A stretch of DNA of 64,000 nt from Marinobacterium arenosum (lineage in GTDB: Bacteria > Pseudomonadota > Gammaproteobacteria > Pseudomonadales > Balneatricaceae): positions 1 to 64,000 of the forward strand of contig NZ_JAILYN010000014.1 of the NCBI RefSeq assembly GCF_019795155.1, in the 5' to 3' direction. Both the position numbers and the translations under genes were made by a program. The notes under the pieces are model-generated. The model saw nothing but the letters and a program-made list of their open reading frames with translations, searched no databases and was not told the origin of the DNA. Numbering within the stretch: the stretch's first letter is position 1; each line of letters starts with the position of its first letter. Positions 39,988 to 47,646 of the stretch are shown here, piece after piece.

Positions 39988-41094
39988 TCAGGCACGGTGC
40001 TCGCGGGCCAGATATTCGTGCGATTGCATCTCCAGCAGACGGCTCTGGGTACGTTCGATTTCGAATGCCAGCCGCCCCTCGGTGTAGATCTGATGGATCG
40101 GCACCTCAGCCGACAGGATCAGCTTGACGCCACTGTCGTAAAACTCGTCGACCATGTTAATGAAACGGCGCGCCGCATCGTCATTCTTACGGCCCAGCTG
40201 CGGCACGTTGGAGACCAGCACCGCATGGAACACTTTAGCCAGTTCGATGTAGTCGTTTTGCGAACGCGGCCCGTCGCACAGATCCTTGAAATCGAACCAG
40301 ACCACATCCTCGCAGCAGCGACGACTGCGGATTTCGCGGCCATTCACCTCCAACAGCTCGCCCTCGACCACCTCTTCCAGATCCGGCGCCAGACTTTCGA
40401 AACTGCAGTTCAGGCTCTGATCCGCCTTGTCGTCCAGCGGACAGTGATACAGTTCAGCCTGTTCCAGCGCCCGCAGCCGATAGTCCACTCCGCCGTCGAC
40501 ATTCAGCACCTCGGTATGGCGGTTCAGCAGATCGATCGCCGGCAGGAAGCGGGCCCGCTGCAGACCATCCTTGTAGAGGCCGTCCGGCACGATATTGGAG
40601 GTCGCCACCAGCGATACGCCGTTGGCGAACAGCTGTTCCAGCAGACCAGCAAGGATCATCGCATCGGTGATATCGGAAACGAAGAACTCGTCGAAGCAGA
40701 TCACCCGTGCTTCCTCGGCATATTTCCGGCCAATCTGCACCAGCGGGTTCGGGGTGCCATCCAGCTCTTTCAGCTCCCGGTGGACACGCTGCATGAAGCG
40801 GTGAAAGTGGGTCCGCATCTTCTGCTCGAACGGCAGGCTGTCGTAGAAGGTATCCATCAGGTAGGTCTTACCACGCCCTACCCCGCCCCAGAAGTAGAGC
40901 CCCTTGACCGGTGCGACTTCCTCCTTGCGGAACCGGCCGCGCAACCGTTGCATCAGCCCCTGCCTGGGCTGATCGGCAGCCGCAACCAGGTCGTCATAAA
41001 GACGCTGCAAGTTGTTGATCGCCATCTCCTGGGCCGGATCATAGGAGAAATCGTCACGTTCCAGGTCTTTCTTATAGCGCTCTAAAGGGGTCAT
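39988..41094 (-). CDS. zapE: cell division protein ZapE (AFG1-like ATPase)
   Basis: 368 residues of the AFG1/ZapE ATPase family; in E. coli it associates with FtsZ under stress and oxygen limitation. Walker A is WGGVGRGKTYLMDTFY, Walker B is VICFDEFFVSD, and the sensor segment VATSNIVPDGLYKDGLQRARF is typical. Length matches. It lies upstream of rplM on the same strand, a common gammaproteobacterial order. Confidence 0.95.
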   Translation of the reverse strand: MTPLERYKKDLERDDFSYDPAQEMAINNLQRLYDDLVAAADQPRQGLMQRLRGRFRKEEVAPVKGLYFWGGVGRGKTYLMDTFYDSLPFEQKMRTHFHRFMQRVHRELKELDGTPNPLVQIGRKYAEEARVICFDEFFVSDITDAMILAGLLEQLFANGVSLVATSNIVPDGLYKDGLQRARFLPAIDLLNRHTEVLNVDGGVDYRLRALEQAELYHCPLDDKADQSLNCSFESLAPDLEEVVEGELLEVNGREIRSRRCCEDVVWFDFKDLCDGPRSQNDYIELAKVFHAVLVSNVPQLGRKNDDAARRFINMVDEFYDSGVKLILSAEVPIHQIYTEGRLAFEIERTQSRLLEMQSHEYLAREHRA

Positions 41095-41196
41095 CGCGGA
41101 TCACTACCGGGGGTCGAAATACGGACAGGAAATTTGGCGCGAACTTTACCGCTCTGCAACAAAATTGGCAAATAGACCAAAGGCAGAACCGGACGC

Positions 41197-41904
41197 TCAG
41201 CCGGTCAGTGCAATCATCTCAACCAGCAACGGCAACACAAAAGCGGTAAAGGTTCCGACCATCCCCATCGCCAGACCGCTGAACGCCCCGGCCAAGGCGC
41301 CATATTCGAAGGCGAAGGCGGTACCCATGGCGTGGGCACTCACCCCGAGAGTGAAGCCGCGGATCGCCGGATCGTCGATGCGCAGCAATTTGAACAACAG
41401 AGGGGCCATCAGGCAGCCCAGCGCACCGGTGATCAACACCAAACCGGCCGCCAGAGAACCGTAGCCACCGATCTTGTCGGCCACTTCGATGGCGATCGGC
41501 GAGGTCACCGACTTGGGTGCCAACGACAAAAGGGTGGTTACATCCGCTCCCAGCAGCCAACCGATGCCAACCGCACTCAATGCCGCCACCAGCGCACCGA
41601 CCACACAGCCAATCAGCAGCGGCAACAGCATCTCACGTACCCGGTGCAGATTGTCGTACAGAGGAATCGCCAGCGCCACGATCGCCGGCCCCATCAGGAA
41701 CTTGATAAAAGCGGCGCCCTCAATATAAGTGGCGTAGTCGATTTCGGTCAGTTTAAGCAGCAGAATGATCAGCGACAGCGATACGATTACCGGGTGCAGC
41801 AGCGGTGTGCGGCCACAGCGTTGGTTCAACCATCCGGCCGCCAGATAGACCGCCACGGTCACCAGAATCCACAGTAGCGGCATCGCCGCGAAATGCTGCC
41901 ACAT
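41197..41904 (-). CDS. lrgB: LrgB/CidB family membrane protein
   Basis: 235 residues from the ATG at 41904 (MWQHFAAMPLL), preceded by a good GGAGGGGAG site inside the end of lrgA; longer readings overlap lrgA and are not family-like. About seven hydrophobic segments. The family (CidB/LrgB, plant PLGG1) works with LrgA/CidA-type partners in murein hydrolase control or export of small organic acids such as glycolate, glycerate or pyruvate. GSLAAGLVLITGALGCLM and FTLGVSAHAMGTAFAFEYG are characteristic. Confidence 0.88.
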   Translation of the reverse strand: MWQHFAAMPLLWILVTVAVYLAAGWLNQRCGRTPLLHPVIVSLSLIILLLKLTEIDYATYIEGAAFIKFLMGPAIVALAIPLYDNLHRVREMLLPLLIGCVVGALVAALSAVGIGWLLGADVTTLLSLAPKSVTSPIAIEVADKIGGYGSLAAGLVLITGALGCLMAPLLFKLLRIDDPAIRGFTLGVSAHAMGTAFAFEYGALAGAFSGLAMGMVGTFTAFVLPLLVEMIALTG

Positions 41905-41909
41905 CAGGT

Positions 41910-42257
41910 TCACTCCCCTCCCCGCGTCGACTGCAGCTTCTGCATCAGCAGCGCCGTCAGGGCGAACGTCAGCACCGTACTGGCCAGCAGCGCCAGCGAG
42001 ATCGCCAGCCAATCACGGGCGATCAGTTCGAAGTGCACCATCAGGCCGACACCGGAGGGCACCAGCATAAGAGGCAGGTAGCGCAGCAGTCCCTCGCTAG
42101 CGCCGCGCAAACCCTCGGGCACCGCGCCGTTAAGCATCAGACCGATCAGCATCAGCACCATGCCAACCACCGCGCCGGGCACCGGGATCGCCAGCAGATA
42201 AACCAGCGCCTCGCCGAGCAACTGACAGCCCATGATCATCAACAGCCCGGCCAACAT
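41910..42257 (-). CDS. lrgA: LrgA/CidA family holin-like protein
   Basis: 115 residues with about four membrane helices, resembling the holin-like CidA/LrgA proteins. IPVPGAVVGMVLMLIGLML is the conserved glycine/proline segment of the family. It ends 5 nt before lrgB, its usual partner gene, so the two form a lrgAB pair. Physiological role in Gram-negative bacteria is not settled; export of organic acids is one proposal. Confidence 0.87.
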   Translation of the reverse strand: MLAGLLMIMGCQLLGEALVYLLAIPVPGAVVGMVLMLIGLMLNGAVPEGLRGASEGLLRYLPLMLVPSGVGLMVHFELIARDWLAISLALLASTVLTFALTALLMQKLQSTRGGE

Positions 42258-42349
42258 CCCGCTACTCCTTCCTTAAGTTGCCAGTTTACAGTCTTGAGCC
42301 AACAGCCGCGTGAAACAGCGGCAGGCCGATCATAGCAAGCGGCACCGGC

Positions 42350-42931
42350 CTACCCCATCAGACGTTCCGCCAGTTGCCACCAGACCAGCGCCGCGAACAG
42401 CAGGAACAGCCCGCCACCGACTTTATGGATCAGACCCACCGGGAACCGCTGCAATAGCATCCGCCCCGCCCAGACTCCGGCGATCGAGGTGGTCGCCAAC
42501 GCCAGGGTGCCACCCAACCAGACCGCTGCCGGTGGTTCGACACCGCCCAGCCCGGTGATCGCCAGCTGAGTTTTATCGCCCAACTCGGCCATGAAGATCA
42601 AGCCAAATACCGACCAGAACAGATAGCGCCCGACCCGGGTGTCCTCCTCATCGTCATCCTCCTCCTCGCCACGCAGCGCCAGCACGCCAAACAGCGTGAA
42701 CAGCGATGCCACCGCCAGCATTACCAGCCACTGCGGCAACCAAAGCGCCACCACCGCGCCGACAGTGACCGCCAGCAGGTTCAATAGCGCGAAAGCGGAG
42801 ACCGCGCCGGACACCACCGGCAGCGCCCGGTAGCGTGCCGCCAGCGCCATGCAGACCAACTGGCTCTTGTCGCCGAATTCAGCGCCAACCACCAGCGCAT
42901 AGGTCTTTAAAATCGAACTCAATTCATCCAT
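42350..42931 (-). CDS. GDT1/TMEM165 (UPF0016) family cation exporter, probably manganese
   Basis: 193 residues with six membrane helices in two repeats, each carrying the family motif E-x-G-D-K-(S/T): AEFGDKSQLV near residue 17 and AELGDKTQLA near residue 115. Members in bacteria, yeast and humans move Mn2+ or Ca2+ out of the cytosol. A short acidic stretch (GEEEDDDEEDTR) joins the repeats. I looked for a manganese riboswitch (yybP type) upstream and saw none. The promoter appears to overlap that of the divergent tRNA-Pro. Confidence 0.9.
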   Translation of the reverse strand: MDELSSILKTYALVVGAEFGDKSQLVCMALAARYRALPVVSGAVSAFALLNLLAVTVGAVVALWLPQWLVMLAVASLFTLFGVLALRGEEEDDDEEDTRVGRYLFWSVFGLIFMAELGDKTQLAITGLGGVEPPAAVWLGGTLALATTSIAGVWAGRMLLQRFPVGLIHKVGGGLFLLFAALVWWQLAERLMG

Positions 42932-42953
42932 TTGATTTTTTTCAAAAAAACAC

Positions 42954-42982
42954 TTGGCAGCTTACGGAAGCGGCATTATACT
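42954..42982 (+). promoter_or_regulatory. tRNA-Pro promoter with overlapping opposite -10
   Basis: Plus strand TTGGCA (42954-42959), 17-nt spacer, TATACT (42977-42982): a strong sigma70 promoter about 110 nt before the tRNA. On the other strand TATAAT (42980-42975) overlaps it and faces the cation-exporter gene, although its -35 is poor. Confidence 0.65.
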
Positions 42983-43091
42983 GCGCCTCCGTTCTTGAGA
43001 GACAGTCTTTTAGGAACGGATTAATCAAAGATTTTTCTTTTGGTTATCAATCAGTTAGACTGATAGCCACTGAAAAGTCAGCGAGAAGTGT

Positions 43092-43168
43092 CGGGGTGTA
43101 GCTCAGCCTGGTAGAGCACTGTCTTCGGGAGGCAGGGGTCGTAGGTTCAAATCCTGTCACCCCGACCA
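43092..43168 (+). tRNA. tRNA-Pro (anticodon CGG)
   Basis: 77 nt with a full cloverleaf: acceptor CGGGGTG/CACCCCG, D-arm GCTC/GAGC, anticodon stem CTGTC/GGCAG around loop TTCGGGA (anticodon CGG), T-arm GTAGG-TTCAAAT-CCTGT, and an encoded CCA end after the discriminator A. A T-rich stretch follows. Reads CCG proline codons, frequent in this GC-rich genome. Confidence 0.97.
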
Positions 43169-43397
43169 TTTACTCGCTTTTTTGATTACCCTTCTGCTTA
43201 GCTTTATTTAGTGGCCGCCCGGCCCATGTACAAATCCTCCTAATCAGCAGTCAACGCTTATCGTGCGTTTTTCTCGTGCGCTTTTCTGTTTTTGTATCTC
43301 CAGCTAGTAGCCTCAATCGCTGCCGCATTCTCCGGCACTTACTACGGCACTGACTACGGCAGGATTTCATCGCCCCGGACCGTTAAACCTGATATGA

Positions 43398-43480
43398 AGC
43401 CCTGCGGGCTCCTGGTCGACTAAAGTCGTCCCTACAACACCACCGCTGCCGGCGCTTGGTCAACGGAAGTCGCCCCTACA
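43398..43480 (+). repeat. dispersed repeat in the tRNA-Pro / qhpG gap
   Basis: The 349-bp gap 43169-43517 has no gene. AGCCCTGCGGGCTCCTGGTC and its continuation to CCCTACA (43398-43436) recur at 47523-47561 with 36 of 39 bases identical, in the same orientation. A partial third copy, GGTCAACGGAAGTCGCCCCTACA, follows at 43458-43480. The opening AGCCC-TGC-GGGCT is a small hairpin. The gap also has a short doublet, ACTACGGCA, near 43341-43360. Confidence 0.8.
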
Positions 43481-43517
43481 ATGGCAACGGCCGGAGTCGA
43501 CCCGACATAAAATCGCA

Positions 43518-44837
43518 TCAAAAACCTTGCTGGCGCAGCCAGTGCAGCAGCATCTGGGAGCACTCGGCCGGAAGCTTCCTTTGCGCGATCACCTGTTCCA
43601 ACGACTCACCGCCGCCACATCGCTGCGCCGCTTTGACCAGCGGTGCCAGTTCGATACCGACCAGGTGCCAGATGCCAAGCGGCTGATCCGGCGTAACCAC
43701 CACCTCGGCCGGGCGGATCAAACCGTTCTCGACCACCGGCTGGGTTTTGACCTCGACCGCCGCCCTATCCGGCGGCAGATGGACCGGTTGCCGGTCCGGC
43801 CAGCGGCGGCGTTGTTGCCAGAACGGCCGCTGCGGCCACTGGCTTTCCATGGCATAGAAATCCCGCCCGATACGGGCAAAACGGTAGAACAGGCTGTCGA
43901 CCCGCTGCTGATGGAACTGCTTGGCCAGCGCGCCATTTTCCGGCTGTTGCAGCAGGGTGTTGATCACCGCCGGCGCCTGCAAGGCAGACGACAGCGCCTG
44001 GAAGATGCCGTTGCCGGACAGCGGATCGACCGCCATCGCCGCGTCGCCGACCCTGATCCAGTTGTCGCCTACCGCCTGGCGACAGAGAATCGGTGTGCTG
44101 GTACGAGCATGCAGTTCACCGGTCGGTTCGGCACCCGCCAGGAACGGCTGCGCCTGCTCCAGGGTTCGCAGCCGTTCGGTGCAGTACTCAACCAGCCGCT
44201 CCTTCGGCGGCAACCGGCTGCTGGCCACATCGAAGGTCAACTGCAGGTAACGGGTGCCGTCGGCCGCCTGCGCCAACCAGGCCCAACCATCCGCGAAGCT
44301 CTGCACCGCAGATTTAGGCTGACCCGCTCCGCCGCGCCAGTACTGCAGCAGCGACACCGTTTCGGCACCACGCAACCGCTGCAGATGGGCGGACGGCGCA
44401 CTACGGCCCCGCGCCTCGACCAGGAAATCGGCAGCCAGCCGCTGCTCGCCCTGGTCGGTGCGGTAGCTGACGGATATATCCGGCTCGGTGGAAACCTTAC
44501 CGACCCGGCCACGAATCAGCTCGACGCCGTTGTTCAGCAGATCCTGCTCGATACCGGCATCAAACAATCGCCGTTCAATCAGTCGCTCGGTATTGGCGGC
44601 GCTGGTCTGACCGTTCCAGGTCACCTGGCGCGGTGAAGGCGGCGGCAGGCAGTCCAGCGCCCGCTCGCAGCCGGCGCCACGCAGCCCCTCGACCACCCGC
44701 TCGGAGACTCCCTCCACCGCCACGAACGGCCGTGGCTCGCAGATCAGACCGACCCGGTAACCGAGCCGGACCAGGCCGAGTGCCACCGCACCGCCGGCCG
44801 GACCGCCGCCCAGTACCAGTATTCGCTTGACTGCCAT
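43518..44837 (-). CDS. qhpG: FAD-dependent monooxygenase for CTQ biogenesis (QhpG)
   Basis: 439 residues from the ATG at 44837 (MAVKRILVLGGGPAGG); longer readings have unlikely proline-rich N-termini. The dinucleotide-binding motif GGGPAGG is at 10-16, and VGDAAMAVDPLSGNG is the second FAD-binding segment, as in flavoprotein hydroxylases and tryptophan halogenases. In QHNDH producers QhpG hydroxylates the CTQ tryptophan of the crosslinked gamma subunit, before final quinone formation. It is the last gene of the qhp set, 46 nt after qhpE. Identity rests on family resemblance plus the complete qhp neighbourhood. Confidence 0.88.
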   Translation of the reverse strand: MAVKRILVLGGGPAGGAVALGLVRLGYRVGLICEPRPFVAVEGVSERVVEGLRGAGCERALDCLPPPSPRQVTWNGQTSAANTERLIERRLFDAGIEQDLLNNGVELIRGRVGKVSTEPDISVSYRTDQGEQRLAADFLVEARGRSAPSAHLQRLRGAETVSLLQYWRGGAGQPKSAVQSFADGWAWLAQAADGTRYLQLTFDVASSRLPPKERLVEYCTERLRTLEQAQPFLAGAEPTGELHARTSTPILCRQAVGDNWIRVGDAAMAVDPLSGNGIFQALSSALQAPAVINTLLQQPENGALAKQFHQQRVDSLFYRFARIGRDFYAMESQWPQRPFWQQRRRWPDRQPVHLPPDRAAVEVKTQPVVENGLIRPAEVVVTPDQPLGIWHLVGIELAPLVKAAQRCGGGESLEQVIAQRKLPAECSQMLLHWLRQQGF

Positions 44838-44883
44838 GCTCACCGTTTCAGGAATAATCAGGAAAAAAGAGTCATTTAAGGAA

Positions 44884-45558
44884 TCAGGCCCGGCGCTGCT
44901 CTGCACCGTAGAAGCTGGCATGTTGCCGCAGCCAGTCACGGGCGGCGGCGGCGGCCGGTTCGCCACCCTCGGCAAGGTAGCGGGCCAGGTGACCGCTCAT
45001 AAAAGCGGTGCCGATACTGGCACCGGCACTCTCGCCATCCAGGCTGCGTACATGACCGCCGAAATCGGCATAGCGGGTCTCTAGGCAGGACCACTGGCCC
45101 GGCGCACAGCGGGCATCGCCGGTCATGCGGATCACGTCGGGATAGCTGGCGGGATAGACCGGATCGCCCTTGGCAGGGCTGGACGCACAGAGGATCACCC
45201 CGGCGTTTGCGGCACGCCGGCAAGCTTCAGCCAGTGCTTCACGGTCGTGGAGCAGACCGAGACTGAGGTTGATCAGCTGCACCCCCTCGGCGACCAGCCA
45301 GTCGATCGCCGCAGCCACCTGCACCGGGGTGGTGGTGAAACGCTCGTCGAATACCTGCGCCACGGCGAAGCGGGCCCTCGGTGCCTGAGCGGCGATCACA
45401 TCGAGTATCCGGCTGCCATGCAGCAGCTGATCCGGCTGGGGCTCGCCCTGCCAGAGCGCACAGTCGTCCAGGAAATAGCGCATCGCGCTGTCCACCTGCG
45501 GCTGTTGCCGCGCGCTGTAGCCACTATCTACGATACCGACATGGACCTGCTCAGCCAT
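44884..45558 (-). CDS. qhpE: subtilisin-like QhpC leader peptidase (QhpE), unusual active site
   Basis: 224 residues, a one-domain subtilisin-like protein with neither signal peptide nor propeptide. QhpE removes the 28-residue leader of the gamma subunit. Asp11 (VGIVDSG) and His47 (LLHGSRI) match the catalytic Asp and His. The serine motif reads SIGTAFMSGHLA, so the usual nucleophile position (GTS) holds Ala185; Ser181 lies four residues earlier. The oxyanion-hole Asn of the AAGN motif also appears replaced (CASSPAKGD). It may be inactive, divergent, or use another Ser. It overlaps the qhpF stop by 8 nt. Confidence 0.88.
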   Translation of the reverse strand: MAEQVHVGIVDSGYSARQQPQVDSAMRYFLDDCALWQGEPQPDQLLHGSRILDVIAAQAPRARFAVAQVFDERFTTTPVQVAAAIDWLVAEGVQLINLSLGLLHDREALAEACRRAANAGVILCASSPAKGDPVYPASYPDVIRMTGDARCAPGQWSCLETRYADFGGHVRSLDGESAGASIGTAFMSGHLARYLAEGGEPAAAAARDWLRQHASFYGAEQRRA

Positions 45559-47293
45559 TCAGATTCTCCTCAATCGCCGTCTCGCTCTTCGACTCCACCG
45601 ACAGTGTGCCACGATTGAGCCGCAGATACAGGTCGGCATCGGCCAGGGTCGACAACCGATGGCTGATCAGAATCCGGGTTCGCCCGGCGAACAGCCGATC
45701 CACCGCGGCAATGATCTCCCGCTCGGTGGCCTCGTCGACCGCCGAGGTCGCCTCGTCCAGCACCAGTACCGTCGGCTGCTGCAGCAGCGCCCGGGCGATG
45801 GCGATGCGCTGCTTCTGGCCGCCGGACAGCTGCCCTCCCCGCTCACCAAGTGGCGTATCCAGCCCCTGCGGCAGCTGCCCGATCAGCTCGCCGAGCTGGG
45901 CCTGTTCGGCCGCCCGGCGCACCGCCTGCGGGTCCGCATCCGGTGACGCGTAGCGGATATTGTCCGCCAGGCTGCCACGGAACAGCACGATCTCCTGGCT
46001 GACCACCGCCACCCGGCGGCGCAGTTCGGCCGGATCGCACTGGCGCAGATCGACACCATCCAGCAGCAGAACGCCCTGCTGCGGGTCGTAATGGCGCTGC
46101 AGCAGGTCGATCAGGGTCGACTTGCCGACGCCGGACGGGCCGCTCAGCGCGACTTTCAAGCCCGCCGGAATCACCAGGCTGACATCGGCCAGCACCGGCT
46201 CACGGCCGGCATAACCGAAGCCAACCGCCTGCAATTCGATCCGCCCGCCGCTATCCGGCAGCGGCAGCCGCCGCTCCGCCAGCCGTATCTCCGGCTGTTC
46301 GCGACGCAGCTCCATCACCCGGCCGAGGCTGACGGTCATCCGCTGCACCGCCACGTACAGCCCCAGCAGGCTCTGCACCGGCCCGACCGCCATCCCCAGG
46401 TAAGTGGAGAAGGCGATCAGCGCACCCAGCTGCCACTGCCCCTCAATTACCCAGTAACCGCCGATCAGGAAGGCGCCGGCACGCGACCAGGAGGTCAGCG
46501 TGCCCGGCACCGCCTGGGTGACGAACTCGGTCAGTTGCAGTTTCAGCAGATCGCCGAGGTAGCGGTCGCCCAACCCTTGCAACCGGCCCGCCTCGCGCCG
46601 CTCCTGGCCCACCGACTGGATGAACTTCATCGCCGGCAGGGTTTCCACCAGGAACGAGGACAGATCGGCCGAGCGCTCGCGCAATATCCGGCTGCGTCGC
46701 TCCACCTTGCGCCGCATCCAGCTCAGCCAGAGCACCTCCAGCGGCACCAGCAGCGCCAGGATCAGCGCCAGCTGCCAGGACAGCGCGAACAGCAACGCCA
46801 CCGCGCCGACCAGGCCGAGCAGGCTGGACAGCGCAGAGAACAGCGAGTCGACCGCGAAGCGCTGGATCTGGGCTACGTCGCCATCCAGTCGCGACATCAG
46901 GTCGCCGATCCGGCGCTGACCGTAGAATGCGGGAGACAGGGTCTGCAGATGACGGTAGAGGTCGTCACGCAGATCGAACAGGATGCGGCCGGACAGCCGG
47001 GTGTGCAGGTAGCGGTTAACACCCGCCAGCAGGGTACCGAGCAGGCCGGCGGCGATCATCAGCAGCGCGGTCTGCAGCAGCGTGCCGTAATCCTTCGCCA
47101 GCAGCCCCTCGTCGATCAGCGTCTTGGTCAGCCAGGGCTGCGCCAGCACCAGCAGCGAGGCGCACAGTGACAGCGCCATCACCAGGCCGATCGCCGACCG
47201 CTGCGGCCGCACGAAGCCGTACAACCAGCGCAGCGCCGCTTCCAGCGCCCGGGGATCATCGGTATGTACGGTGCGAACCAGCCATTTCAACAT
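45551..47293 (-). CDS. qhpF: ABC exporter of the QHNDH system (QhpF)
   Basis: 580 residues, a half-transporter with an N-terminal six-helix membrane domain (about 30-320) and a C-terminal ATPase. ATPase motifs: Walker A GPSGVGKST, Q-loop AVVSQEIVLFRG, signature LSGGQKQRIAIARALL, Walker B VLVLDEATSAVD and the switch His (ISHRL). There is no C39 peptidase domain, consistent with a separate peptidase, QhpE, doing the cleavage. QhpF is thought to carry the crosslinked gamma subunit to the periplasm. It overlaps qhpE by 8 nt, and 353 nt separate it from qhpB upstream. Confidence 0.9.
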   Translation of the reverse strand: MLKWLVRTVHTDDPRALEAALRWLYGFVRPQRSAIGLVMALSLCASLLVLAQPWLTKTLIDEGLLAKDYGTLLQTALLMIAAGLLGTLLAGVNRYLHTRLSGRILFDLRDDLYRHLQTLSPAFYGQRRIGDLMSRLDGDVAQIQRFAVDSLFSALSSLLGLVGAVALLFALSWQLALILALLVPLEVLWLSWMRRKVERRSRILRERSADLSSFLVETLPAMKFIQSVGQERREAGRLQGLGDRYLGDLLKLQLTEFVTQAVPGTLTSWSRAGAFLIGGYWVIEGQWQLGALIAFSTYLGMAVGPVQSLLGLYVAVQRMTVSLGRVMELRREQPEIRLAERRLPLPDSGGRIELQAVGFGYAGREPVLADVSLVIPAGLKVALSGPSGVGKSTLIDLLQRHYDPQQGVLLLDGVDLRQCDPAELRRRVAVVSQEIVLFRGSLADNIRYASPDADPQAVRRAAEQAQLGELIGQLPQGLDTPLGERGGQLSGGQKQRIAIARALLQQPTVLVLDEATSAVDEATEREIIAAVDRLFAGRTRILISHRLSTLADADLYLRLNRGTLSVESKSETAIEENLNG

Positions 47294-47646
47294 CGGTTTT
47301 TTTACCAGCTTGAAAGGTACCTATTTGAAAGGCACGTACTGAACTGGTAACTGCTTGGAAGATACCAGTTCAGTAAGTACCAGCTAAGGCGTAATGCTGT
47401 TCACTTAAAGCAATTTGCCTTTGCGATTTGAACAAAGCCCCTATCGGGAGTGGCATAGCCTTGTAAGGCCTACTCGGTGTGCCCTTTGGGTATCAGTGCG
47501 CCACCGCCGCCGGTGGTTGTGGAGCCCTGCGGGCTCCTGGTCGACTGAAGTCAACCCTACAGTCAATTCACCGAACAGCGTTACAGCTAAGACGGGGCTT
47601 CCAACGGAAGCCCCTTTCAGCACGCAAACAAGGGGTTACCCTGACA
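47294..47646. repeat. repeat-rich gap between qhpB and qhpF
   Basis: This 353-bp gap has no gene. It contains a perfect 13-bp inverted repeat TACTGAACTGGTA/TACCAGTTCAGTA (47337-47375), the second copy of the dispersed repeat (47523-47561, first copy at 43398-43436), and a perfect 9-bp hairpin GGGGCTTCC-AAC-GGAAGCCCC (47594-47614), 32 nt after the qhpB stop, that may be an mRNA 3' end. A segment near 47480 (TGCCCTTTGGGTA) resembles part of the 100-bp repeat at 112-460. Confidence 0.75.

Noticed and set aside
42932-43090. Manganese riboswitch upstream of the GDT1-type exporter
   Set aside because: The conserved yybP-ykoY core sequences are not recognisable and the stretch is occupied by promoters and the tRNA leader.
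43092-43517. tRNA-Pro as integration site of a qhp genomic island
   Set aside because: I see no second copy of the tRNA 3' end and no integrase in the window. It cannot be excluded because the other end might lie outside.
47594-47614. Firm rho-independent terminator after qhpB
   Set aside because: The 9-bp hairpin is perfect but the following bases on the minus strand are not a T-run, so I list it only as a hairpin that may mark an mRNA end.
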